A DNA stretch of 64,000 nucleotides, from positions 1-64,000 of the forward strand of contig JAMIIV010000194.1 in NCBI GenBank assembly GCA_035913415.1, written 5' to 3'. Position numbers and translations under genes: made by a program. The notes under the pieces are model-generated. The model saw only the letters and a list, made by a program, of their open reading frames with translations. It made no database searches and was not told the origin of the DNA. How positions within the stretch are numbered: the first letter of the stretch is position 1; each line of letters begins with the position of its first letter. Shown here one piece after another: positions 1 to 9,055 of the stretch. Source of the DNA: UBA5070 sp035913415 (GTDB taxonomy: Bacteria > Fibrobacterota > Fibrobacteria > UBA5070).

Positions 1-32
1 AAGAAGGCCTCCGACTTTCGTCAGAGGCCTTC
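1..32 (-). terminator. Terminator of tRNA-Ala
   Basis: A hairpin with arms AAGGCCTC and GAGGCCTT (about positions 4-31) lies just downstream of the tRNA-Ala gene on the minus strand and is followed by CTT repeats up to the window edge. It fits a rho-independent terminator; the T-tract is cut off by the window boundary. Confidence 0.7.
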
Positions 33-47
33 ACTCGATCGACCGAG

Positions 48-122
48 TGGAGCTGAGGGGCTGCGAACCCCTGACCCCCACAATGCCATTGTGGTGCTCT
101 ACCAAAACTGAGCTACAACCCC
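48..122 (-). tRNA. tRNA-Ala (anticodon GGC)
   Basis: The reverse complement folds as a complete cloverleaf. The 7-bp acceptor stem is GGGGTTG with CAGCTCC, the D arm is GCTC/GAGC, and the anticodon stem is CCACA/TGTGG with loop ATGGCAT, giving anticodon GGC (Ala). The T stem is AGGGG/CCCCT with loop TTCGCAG. The discriminator base is A, and the 3' CCA is not encoded. The length is 75 nt. It has its own promoter inside the end of the upstream gene and a hairpin terminator. Confidence 0.96.
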
Positions 123-172
123 AGTCGATCCTCGCGTTCGGTCGTTGTTACTTCCGTCCTTCGAGGTGAAAA

Positions 173-201
173 AAAGTACGGCAACCAGCCCGCGCCGTCA
201 A
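173..201 (-). promoter_or_regulatory. Promoter of tRNA-Ala
   Basis: On the minus strand TTGACG (196-201) and TACTTT (173-178) are separated by exactly 17 bp, followed by a T-rich run and CACCTC. The -35 box overlaps the stop codon of the GerW-like gene. The tRNA-Arg promoter has the same boxes, spacing and downstream sequence, which supports both calls. The predicted transcript starts about 44 nt before the mature tRNA. Confidence 0.75.
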
Positions 202-569
202 GGCTCCTTGTGCGAATTTTTCCGATCTTGTTTGTCTTTGCCTTGGATGCGGTCAAGAAGGTCCGGGACCATGTCCAGGATGCGTCCGAACTGCCAGGAA
301 CCCTTGTCCATGGGGACAAGTTCCGTCTTGTCGGCGCGCATGACCAGGAAGGCCACGGGCGTGATGACCGCGCCGGCACCGGTGCCGACGGAATCGCGCG
401 ACACGCTGCCGTTGGCGTTGCCACCGGCGGCGAAACCCACCGAAATGCGGCAGATGGGCAGGATGGTGGCGCCATCGGGCGTCTGGATGGGATTTCCGAC
501 GACCGAGTCGGCCTGAACCAGGCTGCGGACTTTCTCGAGGACAGTTTCCAGAGTCTCAGCGACGCTCAT
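198..569 (-). CDS. GerW/YtfJ family protein
   Basis: A 123-residue soluble protein that reads like the GerW (YtfJ) family. The N-terminal half has a VVGNPIQTPDG stretch, then a GFAAGGN segment, a glycine-rich GTGAGAVITP motif and a PVAFLVM strand, which is the family's usual order. In Bacillus the founding member is a spore protein involved in germination, but homologues occur in many non-sporulating bacteria with no known role. Nothing here suggests sporulation. The gene sits alone between two tRNA genes; its stop codon overlaps the tRNA-Ala promoter. The ATG at 569 has only a weak GGGG-type ribosome site. Family call fairly sure; function unknown. Confidence 0.75.
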   Translation of the reverse strand: MSVAETLETVLEKVRSLVQADSVVGNPIQTPDGATILPICRISVGFAAGGNANGSVSRDSVGTGAGAVITPVAFLVMRADKTELVPMDKGSWQFGRILDMVPDLLDRIQGKDKQDRKNSHKEP

Positions 570-588
570 GGTACACCCCGAAACGAAA

Positions 589-613
589 TCGCCCTCCCGG
601 GGGTGGGAGGGCG
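589..613 (-). terminator. Terminator of tRNA-Arg
   Basis: A perfect hairpin, arms CGCCCTCCC and GGGAGGGCG, lies just after the tRNA-Arg gene on the minus strand. It is followed by ATTTCGTTT, a broken T-tract. It separates the tRNA from the GerW-like gene. Confidence 0.7.
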
Positions 614-617
614 AAAG

Positions 618-691
618 TGCAGCCGTAGGGAGTCGAACCCCAAACCTCCTGATCCGTAGTCAGGTGCTCTATCCAATTGAGCTACGGCTGC
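618..691 (-). tRNA. tRNA-Arg (anticodon ACG)
   Basis: The reverse complement gives a complete cloverleaf. The acceptor stem is GCAGCCG/CGGCTGC, the D arm GCTC/GAGC, and the anticodon stem CCTGA/TCAGG with loop CTACGGA, giving anticodon ACG (read as ICG after deamination). The T arm is GGGGT TCGACTC CC-type and the discriminator is A. The length is 74 nt; CCA is not encoded. Confidence 0.96.
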
Positions 692-702
692 TGAGGTGAA
701 GA

Positions 703-731
703 AAGGTACGGTGAACCCCCTGAGGCGTCAA
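703..731 (-). promoter_or_regulatory. Promoter of tRNA-Arg
   Basis: On the minus strand TTGACG (726-731) and TACCTT (703-708) are 17 bp apart, followed by TCTTCACCTC just before the tRNA. It is the twin of the tRNA-Ala promoter. The -35 box and spacer lie inside the hairpin at 711-741. Confidence 0.75.
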
Positions 732-749
732 GGGGGTTCACTCATTTTT
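711..749 (+). terminator. Hairpin downstream of the RCC1 lipoprotein gene
   Basis: Arms GTGAACCCCCT and AGGGGGTTCAC enclose about 9 nt; on the plus strand the hairpin is followed by TCATTTTTTT. The T-tract therefore points to termination of plus-strand transcripts. The neighbouring genes run on the minus strand, where there is no T-tract, so it may block antisense transcription or act without a T-tract. It also overlaps the tRNA-Arg promoter. Confidence 0.55.
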
Positions 750-754
750 TTAGA

Positions 755-3700
755 TCACCAACCCACGTACCTGGACGAGATCACCTTAGCGTCCGTGATT
801 CCTGGGAAGAGCGGGGCGTCCGTCGATCCGTTCGATCCCATTGCGTAGAGTGTGCCATACTTGTATCGGAAGAAGGAATTCACCGCGCCGGCAGAAATCC
901 ATTCGACATTCTCCTCGATTTTTGTCGGGACCATTACCGTGGTGATCGCATTCGTGCCGAGAGCCCCGTAGGCGCCGTACCCGATCGCGTAGAGATCCCC
1001 CGTCTTCTTCAAGATGAGAGCGTGCCATTCGCCGAGCGCCACGGTGTCGACTCCGTCCGTGATCTTGAACGGCGCTAGGACATCCTTGGTGTCTCCTGTT
1101 CCCAACTGCCCGTAGTTGTTCTCGCCGAATCCCCACAGCGAACCATCTTCCTTCACCACCATGGAGAAGTGTGCGTTGGTCGCGATGTTGCGAACGCCTG
1201 TCATCAATTGGACGAAGCTCGAATCCAGCTTTTTATCAACCTCCGGCGCATCTCCCAAGCCGCGCAATCCTCTCCAGTTCTGTCCGGCGGTCCACAGCGT
1301 GCCGTCGGTTTTCAGCACCAAGGAGTGATACTGCCCGATCGCCGCTTGCTTGACTCCCGAAGCCAGGACCAAGGTGGGCCCTCCACGAGCGACTTCCCAA
1401 TTGGTGGTCCCCATCCCCAGGATTCCGTAGTTGTTGCCGCCCATCGCGTACAACGCGCCTCCCGTGGTGACCACCATCGTGGCGCCAACGCCAGTCGAAA
1501 CCGACCGGACTCCATCCATGACATGCGTCGGAGTGGTCACATCGTTCGTGGTGCCGTCGCCCAATGCGCCAGTCATGTTGCTTCCCACGGCCAGAAGCTC
1601 TCCGCCCTTCTTCAAGAAGAAGGTGTACGCCCCTGTCAACCGAGGCGACCCCGGCGTGGTCCAGACTTGCTCGTACCCGGTCCCGAGGAACTTGCGCTCG
1701 CCTGCAGGCCCGGATCCACCAAAACCGTACAGCCAACTGGTGCTCCCCGAGGTCCAAAGGGAGTCCCCCTTCAGCCAGTAGGCGACAGGATTCGACGGAC
1801 TGAACGTCGTACCCACACCCCACTCATACCCAGCCCCGGAGAAGGCCCGCAACGGCGTGTACACGTACTCCTGGGTCACGACGGGAGAATAGGTGGCCCC
1901 GACCTTCGAACGGACCCTCAGGATCATGGAGCTCTTCAGGTACAGCTTGCGGGTATATGTGGTCCAGGTGAGGCCATCCAGGGAGTATTCCAGAGCGTCA
2001 GCCCCGACACCAAGAATCGAGAGAGATTCCGGGCTCACGAACGACTTGCCCAACGGCAGCACCCGCGGGGGGAACGCGTATTCGGCCGAGGTCACCACTC
2101 CGGTTCCAGCCACCCGAGCGAAGAGTTTGGAGTTGCCACCGATGGACAAGGTTCCCGTCCAGGCGACCCAGTTTTCGGGAGCCCCCAAGGCGTATTCCAG
2201 AGTCGCCCCCTTGACCGCGGTGATCGACACCGCTTGCGAGGCGGTATAGCCGCCCGAAGCCGGCGCAATGGTCAAGGGGACGTGGTCGTACTGAACGGAG
2301 ATTGCGGCCGAAACGAAGTCGCCAATCCGGCTGCGAGCCTGGAGCTTGGTCGTCTTGCTCACGACGATCGGCTTCGTGTACGCGCTCCACGTGGTGCCAT
2401 CGGTCGAGTACTCGACCTGTGCGGTTCCGTTGGCGGCGACGCTGACCGTTTCCGGAACCGTGAACGACTTGGCTGCCGGCGATATGGCCGGCGCGAAGAC
2501 ATAGATCCGCTCGACGGTCGAGGACTGCACTTTGCCGATGCGCGTGCGGAAGAACAAGCGCGTGGACGACGTCACCGACAAAGCCGTCTTGTAGCTGGTC
2601 CATGTGGCGGTGGTGGCCCCAAGAGCGTACTCGATTTCGGCACCCATACCCGCTTGGGCGCTGACCGTCTGTGCGGCAGTCACGGCAGCCGAGGTGGGAC
2701 TCACTTTCGGAGGCGAAAGACGCCGCACCAGAATCGAATCGGAGGAAAGGTTCCCCACCACATCCACGGCGTCGATCCGGATCCACGTCGAGTCGCCGGA
2801 AAGGGTGACGGCCTTGGAGTAGACCCCCTGCGTCCCCACGACGGGTTCGGACTCGATCTTCACCGAGGTCAGGGAATCTTGATCGGTCACCTTCCAGGCC
2901 ACGGTGTATTCGGTCCGTTCCGAAGGCACCACGGTGTCTGCCGTGGCAGACTGGCGCTCGGTGAGCGGCGAGCGCCCATCCGAAGCGCGCTGGATCTTCA
3001 CCGTGATGTCGGAGCCGTTATCGCTGGAGTCAACGGCCGCCACCAGCACATCGTTGGAACCCACGCGAAGCCCGACCTTGCGGCGGTACACACCCGCGGC
3101 GCCCGTGACCTCCACATTCGCGATGCGCACGGCGCGCAGCGCCAGATCGTCCTCGACCTGGACCACGACCTCGAACGAGTCGATGCCGTAGGCGACCGAG
3201 ATCTGCTCGGCAAGCGGCTCAATGCGCTTGAAGGTCGGGGCCTTGGTGTCGGCTGCCCTTCGGACGATCACGGTATCGTACGAGGGATTCCCATGACGAT
3301 CCTTGGCGGTCAGGACGAGAACGTTGCGTCCCACCTTGAGTTCGGCGGCGGTCGCGAAGATGCTCGTGGAGCTTGTCAGAAGGCGGGTTCCGAACGAAAC
3401 CGCATCCAGCAGGGAATCATCCGTGACCTTCCAGGTCAGGGCGATGGAACGGGTTGCCCAACCCACATCGAGGGAGTCGGCGAGCGGCTCCGTACGCGTG
3501 ATTTGCGGGGGCACGAGATCGGCCTTGTTGGGCACGAATTCGAACTGCGCGCTGACCACCGGCGACACCACGGCGCCGAGCTTGACACGAGCCTGCACCT
3601 TCGTGGTGGCATTCAGGACCAGGACGGACTCGTAGGGGTTCCAGGTGGTGCCGTCCGTGGAAATTTCGATGGCCCCGTCCCCGTCGAACAGCACCTTCAC

Positions 3701-5791
3701 GGACTCGGGCGTCGTGAACGCCTTGCCGGCAGGCTCGATGCGAGGTGCGAACGCATAGATGCGCTCGACCACGGAAGACACCACCTCGCCGCGTCGAGCG
3801 CGCAGGAAGACCCGACGCGAGGACTCGACAAGGAGCGGGTCGACGAACTTCGACCAGGACGAGGAGGCGCTCCCCAGAGCGTATTCGACCGAGACACCGG
3901 AGGGAACCGTGGCGCGAACTTTCACGACGGCCTCGACGGGGCCCGAGACCGGGTTGACGTCGGGGGGAGCCAGTCGACGCACCAGGATGGAGTCGGAGAT
4001 CGAATTGCCCGCCGCGTCTTGCGCGTCGAGGCGGATGTACATGGAATCACCGGACAGCGTAACCGTGCGCCGGTACACCCCGTCGGTGCCCGTGAGGGTC
4101 TCGTTGGCGATCTTCACCCACGCGAGATCCAGGTCGGTGACCTTCCAGGCCACGGTGAATTCCTTCGTTTCGACGGGCAGCGTGGTGTCGCGGACACCGC
4201 CCTGAAGCACGTACACCGGAGACCGTCCGTCCGAGGCCCGCTCGATGGCCAGTTTGAGCGTTTGGCGTTTGTCGCTGGAATCGATCGCTTCGACAACGAT
4301 TTCGTTGCGCCCCACCGCGAGCGGTACCCGGCGCCGGAACACACTATCCTTGCTCTCGACCACGACGCCACCGATCCGCACCGTCGCAAGAGCCATGTCG
4401 TCTTGAGCCCGCACGGCGACCTCGGCCGAATCCGTCCCCCAGGGTACGGAGCTCGTGGCCTCGCTGGGCAGGAGCAGTTTCAGAGTGGGTGCGGTGGTGT
4501 CCGCGGCGCGATGGACGATCAGGGTGTCGAAAGCTTCGTTGCCGTGACGGTCACGCGCCACCAAGACCACCTCGTTGCGCCCCACCACCAGCGCGGCCGA
4601 GGTGTTGTAGACACCGTCGGAGCCGGAGAGCACGCGGGAGCCGAGCTTGACCGCATCGAGCAGGGAGTCATCGGCGACCTTCCAGGACAGATCGGCGGTG
4701 CGGGTGCTCCAGGGGACCCGGACCGTGTCGGCTTTCGGCAGGGTCCGCTCGATGGAGGGGGGGACCAGATCCCCCGTGGAGCCCCGGCGCACGATGCGCA
4801 AGGTCGAGGAGGATTCGTTGCCCAAACGATCCTGCGCGACGATGTCGAAGAGGTTTTCGCCTTCCTTCAAGGCCAACGTCGCCTCCCAAGGCGACGCCTC
4901 GAGCACGGTCGATCCGATCCGGACCTTCGCGACCCCCGCAGGATCGGAGGCCCCGATCTTCACGCGATACGTGGACATCTCGGATTCGACGGCGACATCG
5001 GACGTGCTGGGCGCGAGGAAGGTCACCACCGGTCCGGACTTGTCGACCGTGCCGGTTCCCATCACGGATTCATATCGATCCTTGGCGATGATGCCTTCGC
5101 GCAGCCAGACTTCCAATGCGTCCTGAACGGCCGTGCGATCGAGGGAAATCTTTCCTGCCGCCAGGATGGAACTGATGCCCACTCCACGTCGGACGTAGGA
5201 GGCCAGCACGGCCGAGTCGATCTGCGCTTTGGTCACGCCCTCGGGTATCGAATTCTGCCACCACTGCGAGGTTGTGGCGTCTCCCTCCACGATCAGATCC
5301 CCCATCGCGGCGAGGAATTGGAGCGTTGGGGTGCCCGTGGGCAACTGGCCCGCATCCTGGAGCGAATCGAGCCGGTCGAGCGTCTGGGAGCCCAGCTCCC
5401 ACCGGCGGCGGACGACGTAGGACGTTTTTCCATCCTGCTTGGCGAACCCGATGGATTGGTGGCGGATTCCCCGTGTCCAGAGGTGCAACCAGAGAGTGTC
5501 GGACCCGAGATCGACGGGGGCCTCGAAGCGGATGAGGACACCACGATCGGAGGGGGTGAACGACAGAACCCGAGGCTTCGAATCCTTGACGAGCTGAATC
5601 TGCACGCTGTCCGGGAATGCTCCGTCTCCCAGGGAGACGTCGGCGCCGCGCTCCTCGGTGGTCGGTGAAGGGACCTCTTCCGGAGCGTTGGTGACGGATT
5701 GGCAACCCAACACCAAGGCAAACATGGCTGCGGCAGCCAGCATGCGGGAAGGAGATAGAGACGGCAACCGAGGGAAGGGAACGCAGGACAT
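755..5791 (-). CDS. Giant lipoprotein with Ig-like repeats and RCC1-type propeller
   Basis: A 1678-residue surface lipoprotein. I chose the ATG at 5791 because GAGG sits 7 nt upstream and the N-terminus then becomes a lipoprotein signal with lipobox LVLGC (Cys30); a longer open frame upstream has no such support. After a unique region come Ig-like modules with the recurrent pattern APxxxxxxP...W(K/R)VxD(D/L)...GxNxVxVxAxDxxGN, and modules like the chitobiase C-terminal Fn3-like fold (VEYSTDGTTWxxY). A block of about 415 residues (roughly 3530-4775 on the DNA) is repeated at about 2285-3525. The last ~350 residues carry RCC1-like repeats (SLVLKTDGTLWTAGQN, GENNYGQLGTGD), predicting a beta-propeller. 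The role is probably adhesion or surface binding; ligand unknown. The gene is monocistronic. Confidence 0.8.
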   Translation of the reverse strand: MSCVPFPRLPSLSPSRMLAAAAMFALVLGCQSVTNAPEEVPSPTTEERGADVSLGDGAFPDSVQIQLVKDSKPRVLSFTPSDRGVLIRFEAPVDLGSDTLWLHLWTRGIRHQSIGFAKQDGKTSYVVRRRWELGSQTLDRLDSLQDAGQLPTGTPTLQFLAAMGDLIVEGDATTSQWWQNSIPEGVTKAQIDSAVLASYVRRGVGISSILAAGKISLDRTAVQDALEVWLREGIIAKDRYESVMGTGTVDKSGPVVTFLAPSTSDVAVESEMSTYRVKIGASDPAGVAKVRIGSTVLEASPWEATLALKEGENLFDIVAQDRLGNESSSTLRIVRRGSTGDLVPPSIERTLPKADTVRVPWSTRTADLSWKVADDSLLDAVKLGSRVLSGSDGVYNTSAALVVGRNEVVLVARDRHGNEAFDTLIVHRAADTTAPTLKLLLPSEATSSVPWGTDSAEVAVRAQDDMALATVRIGGVVVESKDSVFRRRVPLAVGRNEIVVEAIDSSDKRQTLKLAIERASDGRSPVYVLQGGVRDTTLPVETKEFTVAWKVTDLDLAWVKIANETLTGTDGVYRRTVTLSGDSMYIRLDAQDAAGNSISDSILVRRLAPPDVNPVSGPVEAVVKVRATVPSGVSVEYALGSASSSWSKFVDPLLVESSRRVFLRARRGEVVSSVVERIYAFAPRIEPAGKAFTTPESVKVLFDGDGAIEISTDGTTWNPYESVLVLNATTKVQARVKLGAVVSPVVSAQFEFVPNKADLVPPQITRTEPLADSLDVGWATRSIALTWKVTDDSLLDAVSFGTRLLTSSTSIFATAAELKVGRNVLVLTAKDRHGNPSYDTVIVRRAADTKAPTFKRIEPLAEQISVAYGIDSFEVVVQVEDDLALRAVRIANVEVTGAAGVYRRKVGLRVGSNDVLVAAVDSSDNGSDITVKIQRASDGRSPLTERQSATADTVVPSERTEYTVAWKVTDQDSLTSVKIESEPVVGTQGVYSKAVTLSGDSTWIRIDAVDVVGNLSSDSILVRRLSPPKVSPTSAAVTAAQTVSAQAGMGAEIEYALGATTATWTSYKTALSVTSSTRLFFRTRIGKVQSSTVERIYVFAPAISPAAKSFTVPETVSVAANGTAQVEYSTDGTTWSAYTKPIVVSKTTKLQARSRIGDFVSAAISVQYDHVPLTIAPASGGYTASQAVSITAVKGATLEYALGAPENWVAWTGTLSIGGNSKLFARVAGTGVVTSAEYAFPPRVLPLGKSFVSPESLSILGVGADALEYSLDGLTWTTYTRKLYLKSSMILRVRSKVGATYSPVVTQEYVYTPLRAFSGAGYEWGVGTTFSPSNPVAYWLKGDSLWTSGSTSWLYGFGGSGPAGERKFLGTGYEQVWTTPGSPRLTGAYTFFLKKGGELLAVGSNMTGALGDGTTNDVTTPTHVMDGVRSVSTGVGATMVVTTGGALYAMGGNNYGILGMGTTNWEVARGGPTLVLASGVKQAAIGQYHSLVLKTDGTLWTAGQNWRGLRGLGDAPEVDKKLDSSFVQLMTGVRNIATNAHFSMVVKEDGSLWGFGENNYGQLGTGDTKDVLAPFKITDGVDTVALGEWHALILKKTGDLYAIGYGAYGALGTNAITTVMVPTKIEENVEWISAGAVNSFFRYKYGTLYAMGSNGSTDAPLFPGITDAKVISSRYVGW

Positions 5792-6030
5792 GGTGGGTCC
5801 TCGAAGGATGATCTGGGCGATAGCGGGTCTGGAACGCGCCGGGGAATCGTGGCTCGATCCCCTTGGCGTGGATCTGGAGGAAAACCTAATCCACGTTTGC
5901 CCCCACATGGCTCCCATGTTGATGGCGATCACACGAAGGCCCGCACAGGGGGGGGGATTGCGCAAGTTCCATCCAACGCCCTGCACATAGATTGAGCCTC
6001 GCTCCCTTTCATCGACAGGCTCGATCCGCC

Positions 6031-7320
6031 ATGACCATCCTGCACCGCTCCGCCAAAAGCCTCTGGTCGGCGGGAACCACCAACTTCCGCGTGCTGGCCG
6101 TCACCGGGATTCTCTGGACCATCCCGCTATCCCTCACGGAGCCCTACCGGTTTCTGTTCTGCCATCGCCTCGGCCTGTCCGAATCAGCACTGGGATGGCT
6201 GGTCTCCGCCGATCTGGTTCTGCGCGCCTGCGGGATGCTCGTCTCCGGATGGCTGTTGCGGCGTGTGGGAGCCAAGCGCCTGCTGATTGTTGCCGACGTC
6301 CTCTCCTGGGTGGTCCCCTATCTGCTGTTCGCGACTGCCCAGGGGCCTAAACAGGCGGGATTCTCGCTGGTGCTCCTGAGCATCAATGCCTTCGCCAGCA
6401 CGCCGTACCTGTGCCTGCTTGCCGAAGGCGCTCCCGGGGCAACCCGCTCCCGGGCCTTTGCCTTCCTCAATCTGTGCAACATCCTTCCGGGCGCTCTGCT
6501 TCCCTGGATCGCGGCCGACCTCGCCGAGGCGCACGCCTTCCTGCCCACTCTCCGCTGGCTCTTCGGGGCCCAGGCGTTGCTGATGGGTGTGGGCATTGTC
6601 CTTCGCAGCCGCATCCTGCACGACCTCGAACCCGATGCCCGCGCCCTCCACGAGCGCCCCTCCCTGGCTCGCGTCCTGCGTACGCTGGTGCGTTCGCCCC
6701 GATTCCGCCGCATCTGGCCCTTGCTCCTGTTCCAGGGCGCCCTGCAGGGCGCCTGGAATGCCTGGTCGGCGATCTACCTCACCGGAACCCTGGGTTTGCC
6801 CGATCGCGCGCCGGGTTGGAATGCCCAGATCTCCGCCGCAGCGCTGGCGCTGTCGAGCTTCCTGCTCCTGCCCCGCATCCCGGAACACCTGATCCCCCGC
6901 GCGGCGGCGATCAGCCTGGTGGTGGCCTTCCTGACCAGCCTGGCCTGGCTGGCTCCCCTGCCCCTGGAAATGGTCCTGTTGGTCGGCGCCATCCAAGGCG
7001 TGTGCGCCGGTGTCCACATTTCCGCTCTGGCCTCCCTGCTGGCCGATGCCCTCCCCAGGCGCTCGCGCGACCACGGGTTTGCGCTTTCCTACGTGGGAGT
7101 CCATCTCAGTGTTGCCAGCCTGATGGCCCTCGGCGGCGGGTATCTGGAGACCAACCCCACCGGGTTTCCAACCCTCATCATCCTGATTTTTGGCCTGCAA
7201 GCGGTTGTCGGAGCTCAACTTGTGGCCTTTCGAACCAGGCGTGCCTCACACTCCCCCGCCCCTAACGGCGGAAAACCCCCATCTGGATCCTCTGATCCTG
7301 CATTCCGAAAAACGGCTTGA
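6031..7320 (+). CDS. MFS transporter
   Basis: A polytopic membrane protein of 429 residues with about twelve hydrophobic segments and a typical major facilitator pattern. Two six-helix halves are joined by a basic cytoplasmic loop (around RSRILHDLEPDAR), and a short basic GWLLRRVGAKR loop follows helix 2. The ATG at 6031 is preferred; an in-frame TTG at 5992 would add 13 polar residues. Neither has a strong ribosome site. The gene is divergent from the RCC1 lipoprotein gene and separated from the carboxyltransferase genes by their own promoter. The substrate cannot be told from the sequence; exporters of drugs or sugars are both possible. Confidence 0.75.
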   Translation: MTILHRSAKSLWSAGTTNFRVLAVTGILWTIPLSLTEPYRFLFCHRLGLSESALGWLVSADLVLRACGMLVSGWLLRRVGAKRLLIVADVLSWVVPYLLFATAQGPKQAGFSLVLLSINAFASTPYLCLLAEGAPGATRSRAFAFLNLCNILPGALLPWIAADLAEAHAFLPTLRWLFGAQALLMGVGIVLRSRILHDLEPDARALHERPSLARVLRTLVRSPRFRRIWPLLLFQGALQGAWNAWSAIYLTGTLGLPDRAPGWNAQISAAALALSSFLLLPRIPEHLIPRAAAISLVVAFLTSLAWLAPLPLEMVLLVGAIQGVCAGVHISALASLLADALPRRSRDHGFALSYVGVHLSVASLMALGGGYLETNPTGFPTLIILIFGLQAVVGAQLVAFRTRRASHSPAPNGGKPPSGSSDPAFRKTA

Positions 7321-7346
7321 CCGGGGGGTCCGGGGGAATCTAGGTT
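7317..7346 (+). promoter_or_regulatory. Promoter of the 12S carboxyltransferase operon
   Basis: TTGACC (7317-7322) and TAGGTT (7341-7346) are 18 bp apart, close to the boxes of the two tRNA promoters in this window. The -35 box overlaps the stop codon of the MFS gene. It would leave a leader of about 140 nt before the ATG at 7491. Confidence 0.5.
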
Positions 7347-7490
7347 CCCACCTCCGAATCACGCTTCGGTCCAATCGAGGCCTGTAGCAGAGCTCGCCCG
7401 AGCTCAGACCATCACAGGTCGCGAACAGGATGCGCCCCTCGGCACGGTGGTGACCCGTGGTCCCGTCGCGCTGAATCCACAGGAGACGAC

Positions 7491-9044
7491 ATGTCCCAGG
7501 AAGATCCGAGAATCCTTGAACTCCGCGCCATGCGGGCGAAGGTCGAGCAGGGAGGCGGGGAAGCCCGCATCGCTGCCCAACACAAGAAGGGGAAACTCAC
7601 GGCCCGCGAACGTCTCGCGCGCCTCATGGACGCAGGTACGTTCCACGAACTCGAACCCTACGTCTCCCACCAGGGCGACGAATTGGGCATCGCGACCGAC
7701 CGCATCCCCGGCGACGGCGTCGTCACCGGCTACGGCAAGATCGACGGCCGCCCCGTGTACGTGTACTCGCAGGACTTCACCGTCTACGGCGGCACGATGT
7801 CCGACATGGTCAGCCGCAAGATCTGCCGTCTGATGGACCTCGCGCTGCGCAACGGCGCTCCCCTGGTCGGCCTCATCGACTCGGGCGGCGCGCGCATCCA
7901 GGAAGGCGTGAAGTCGCTGGGCGGCTACGCCGAGATCTTCCGCCGCAACGCCCGCTACTCCGGCTGCATCCCGCAGATCTCGGTCATGCTCGGGCCCTGC
8001 GCCGGCGGTGCGGCCTACAGCCCGGCCATCACCGACGTCATCATCATGGTCAAGAACCACTCGTACATGTTCCTGACCGGCCCCGACGTCATCAAGGCCG
8101 TCACGGGCGAAGTCGTGGACGCCGAGACCCTCGGCGGCTGCGAGACGCACATGAGCATCTCGGGCACCAGCCACTTCGCTGCCGAGTCCGACGAACACGC
8201 GCTGGACATGACCCGCGACCTGCTCTCGTTCTTCCCGTCCAACAACGTCGACAACCCCCCGGCCGGTCCCACCACCGACCCCGCCGACCGCCTCGTCGAG
8301 GAACTCAACTCCATCGTCCCCATCGACCCCATGACCCCCTACGTCATGCACGAAGTCGTGGAACTGCTGGTCGACGAAGGCTCGTGGCGCGAGTTCCAGC
8401 CCACCTGGGCCTGCAACGCCCTCACCGGACTGGCGCGCATGGGCGGCCAGACCGTCGGCATCGTCGGACAAGAACCGTCCGTCATGGCCGGCGTGGTCGA
8501 CATCGACGCCGCCGACAAGATCTGTCGCTTCGTGCGCACCTGCGACTGCTTCAACATCCCCATCCTCACCCTGATCGACAGCCCGGGATTCCTTCCCGGC
8601 GTGGACCAGGAGCACCGCGGCATCATCCGCCACGGCGCCAAGGTGCTGTACGCCTACGCCGAAGCCTCGGTTCCCAAGGTGTCCATCGTGACCCGCAAGG
8701 CCTACGGCGGCGCGTACGTCGTGATGAGCTCCAAGTACCTGGGCACCGACGTCACCTACGCTTGGCCCTCGGCCGAGATCGCGGTGATGGGCGCCGAAGG
8801 CGCGGTGAACATCCTGTTCAAGAAGCAGATCGAAGCCGCCGTCGACAAGGTCGCCGAAGCCAAGCGCCTGGCCGAGGACTACCGCCGCCGCTTCAACAAC
8901 CCCTACTTCGCCGCCGCCTCCGGGTACATCGACGACATCATCGAACCGCGCGAGACCCGCATGAAGGTCATCGAGGCCTTCAAGGCCCTGCGCGACAAGG
9001 TGTCGCCGACCCCGCCGCGCAAGCACGGCAACATGCCCGTCTGA
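7491..9044 (+). CDS. Biotin-dependent carboxyltransferase, 12S/MmdA type
   Basis: A 517-residue acyl-CoA carboxyltransferase subunit (crotonase fold, two halves). It transfers the carboxyl group between carboxybiotin and an acyl-CoA, most likely propionyl-CoA/methylmalonyl-CoA. Visible family motifs are DSGGARIQEG near residue 125, GPCAGGAAYSP near 170, DSPGFLPG near 365, the second-half KAYGGAYVVMSS near 400 and GAEGAVNILF near 435; the C-terminus KHGNMPV is typical. ACAGGAGACGAC precedes the ATG. It is first in an operon with a small basic protein and a biotin carrier, and convergent with a 5S-type subunit, so a transcarboxylase 12S role is favoured. Methylmalonyl-CoA decarboxylase alpha or propionyl-CoA carboxylase beta are the alternatives. 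A paralog lies at 46641-48194. Confidence 0.85.
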   Translation: MSQEDPRILELRAMRAKVEQGGGEARIAAQHKKGKLTARERLARLMDAGTFHELEPYVSHQGDELGIATDRIPGDGVVTGYGKIDGRPVYVYSQDFTVYGGTMSDMVSRKICRLMDLALRNGAPLVGLIDSGGARIQEGVKSLGGYAEIFRRNARYSGCIPQISVMLGPCAGGAAYSPAITDVIIMVKNHSYMFLTGPDVIKAVTGEVVDAETLGGCETHMSISGTSHFAAESDEHALDMTRDLLSFFPSNNVDNPPAGPTTDPADRLVEELNSIVPIDPMTPYVMHEVVELLVDEGSWREFQPTWACNALTGLARMGGQTVGIVGQEPSVMAGVVDIDAADKICRFVRTCDCFNIPILTLIDSPGFLPGVDQEHRGIIRHGAKVLYAYAEASVPKVSIVTRKAYGGAYVVMSSKYLGTDVTYAWPSAEIAVMGAEGAVNILFKKQIEAAVDKVAEAKRLAEDYRRRFNNPYFAAASGYIDDIIEPRETRMKVIEAFKALRDKVSPTPPRKHGNMPV

Positions 9045-9055
9045 GGAGGGGTCCG

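Noticed and set aside
198..569. GerW-like gene as evidence for endospore formation
   Set aside because: GerW homologues are widespread in non-sporulating bacteria, and no other sporulation gene is present here.
1169..5668. A 1499-codon open frame on the plus strand opposite the RCC1 lipoprotein gene
   Set aside because: It is antisense to a gene with clear repeats and a lipoprotein signal. Its translation is rich in Arg/Gly/His with no motifs; high GC produces such shadows.
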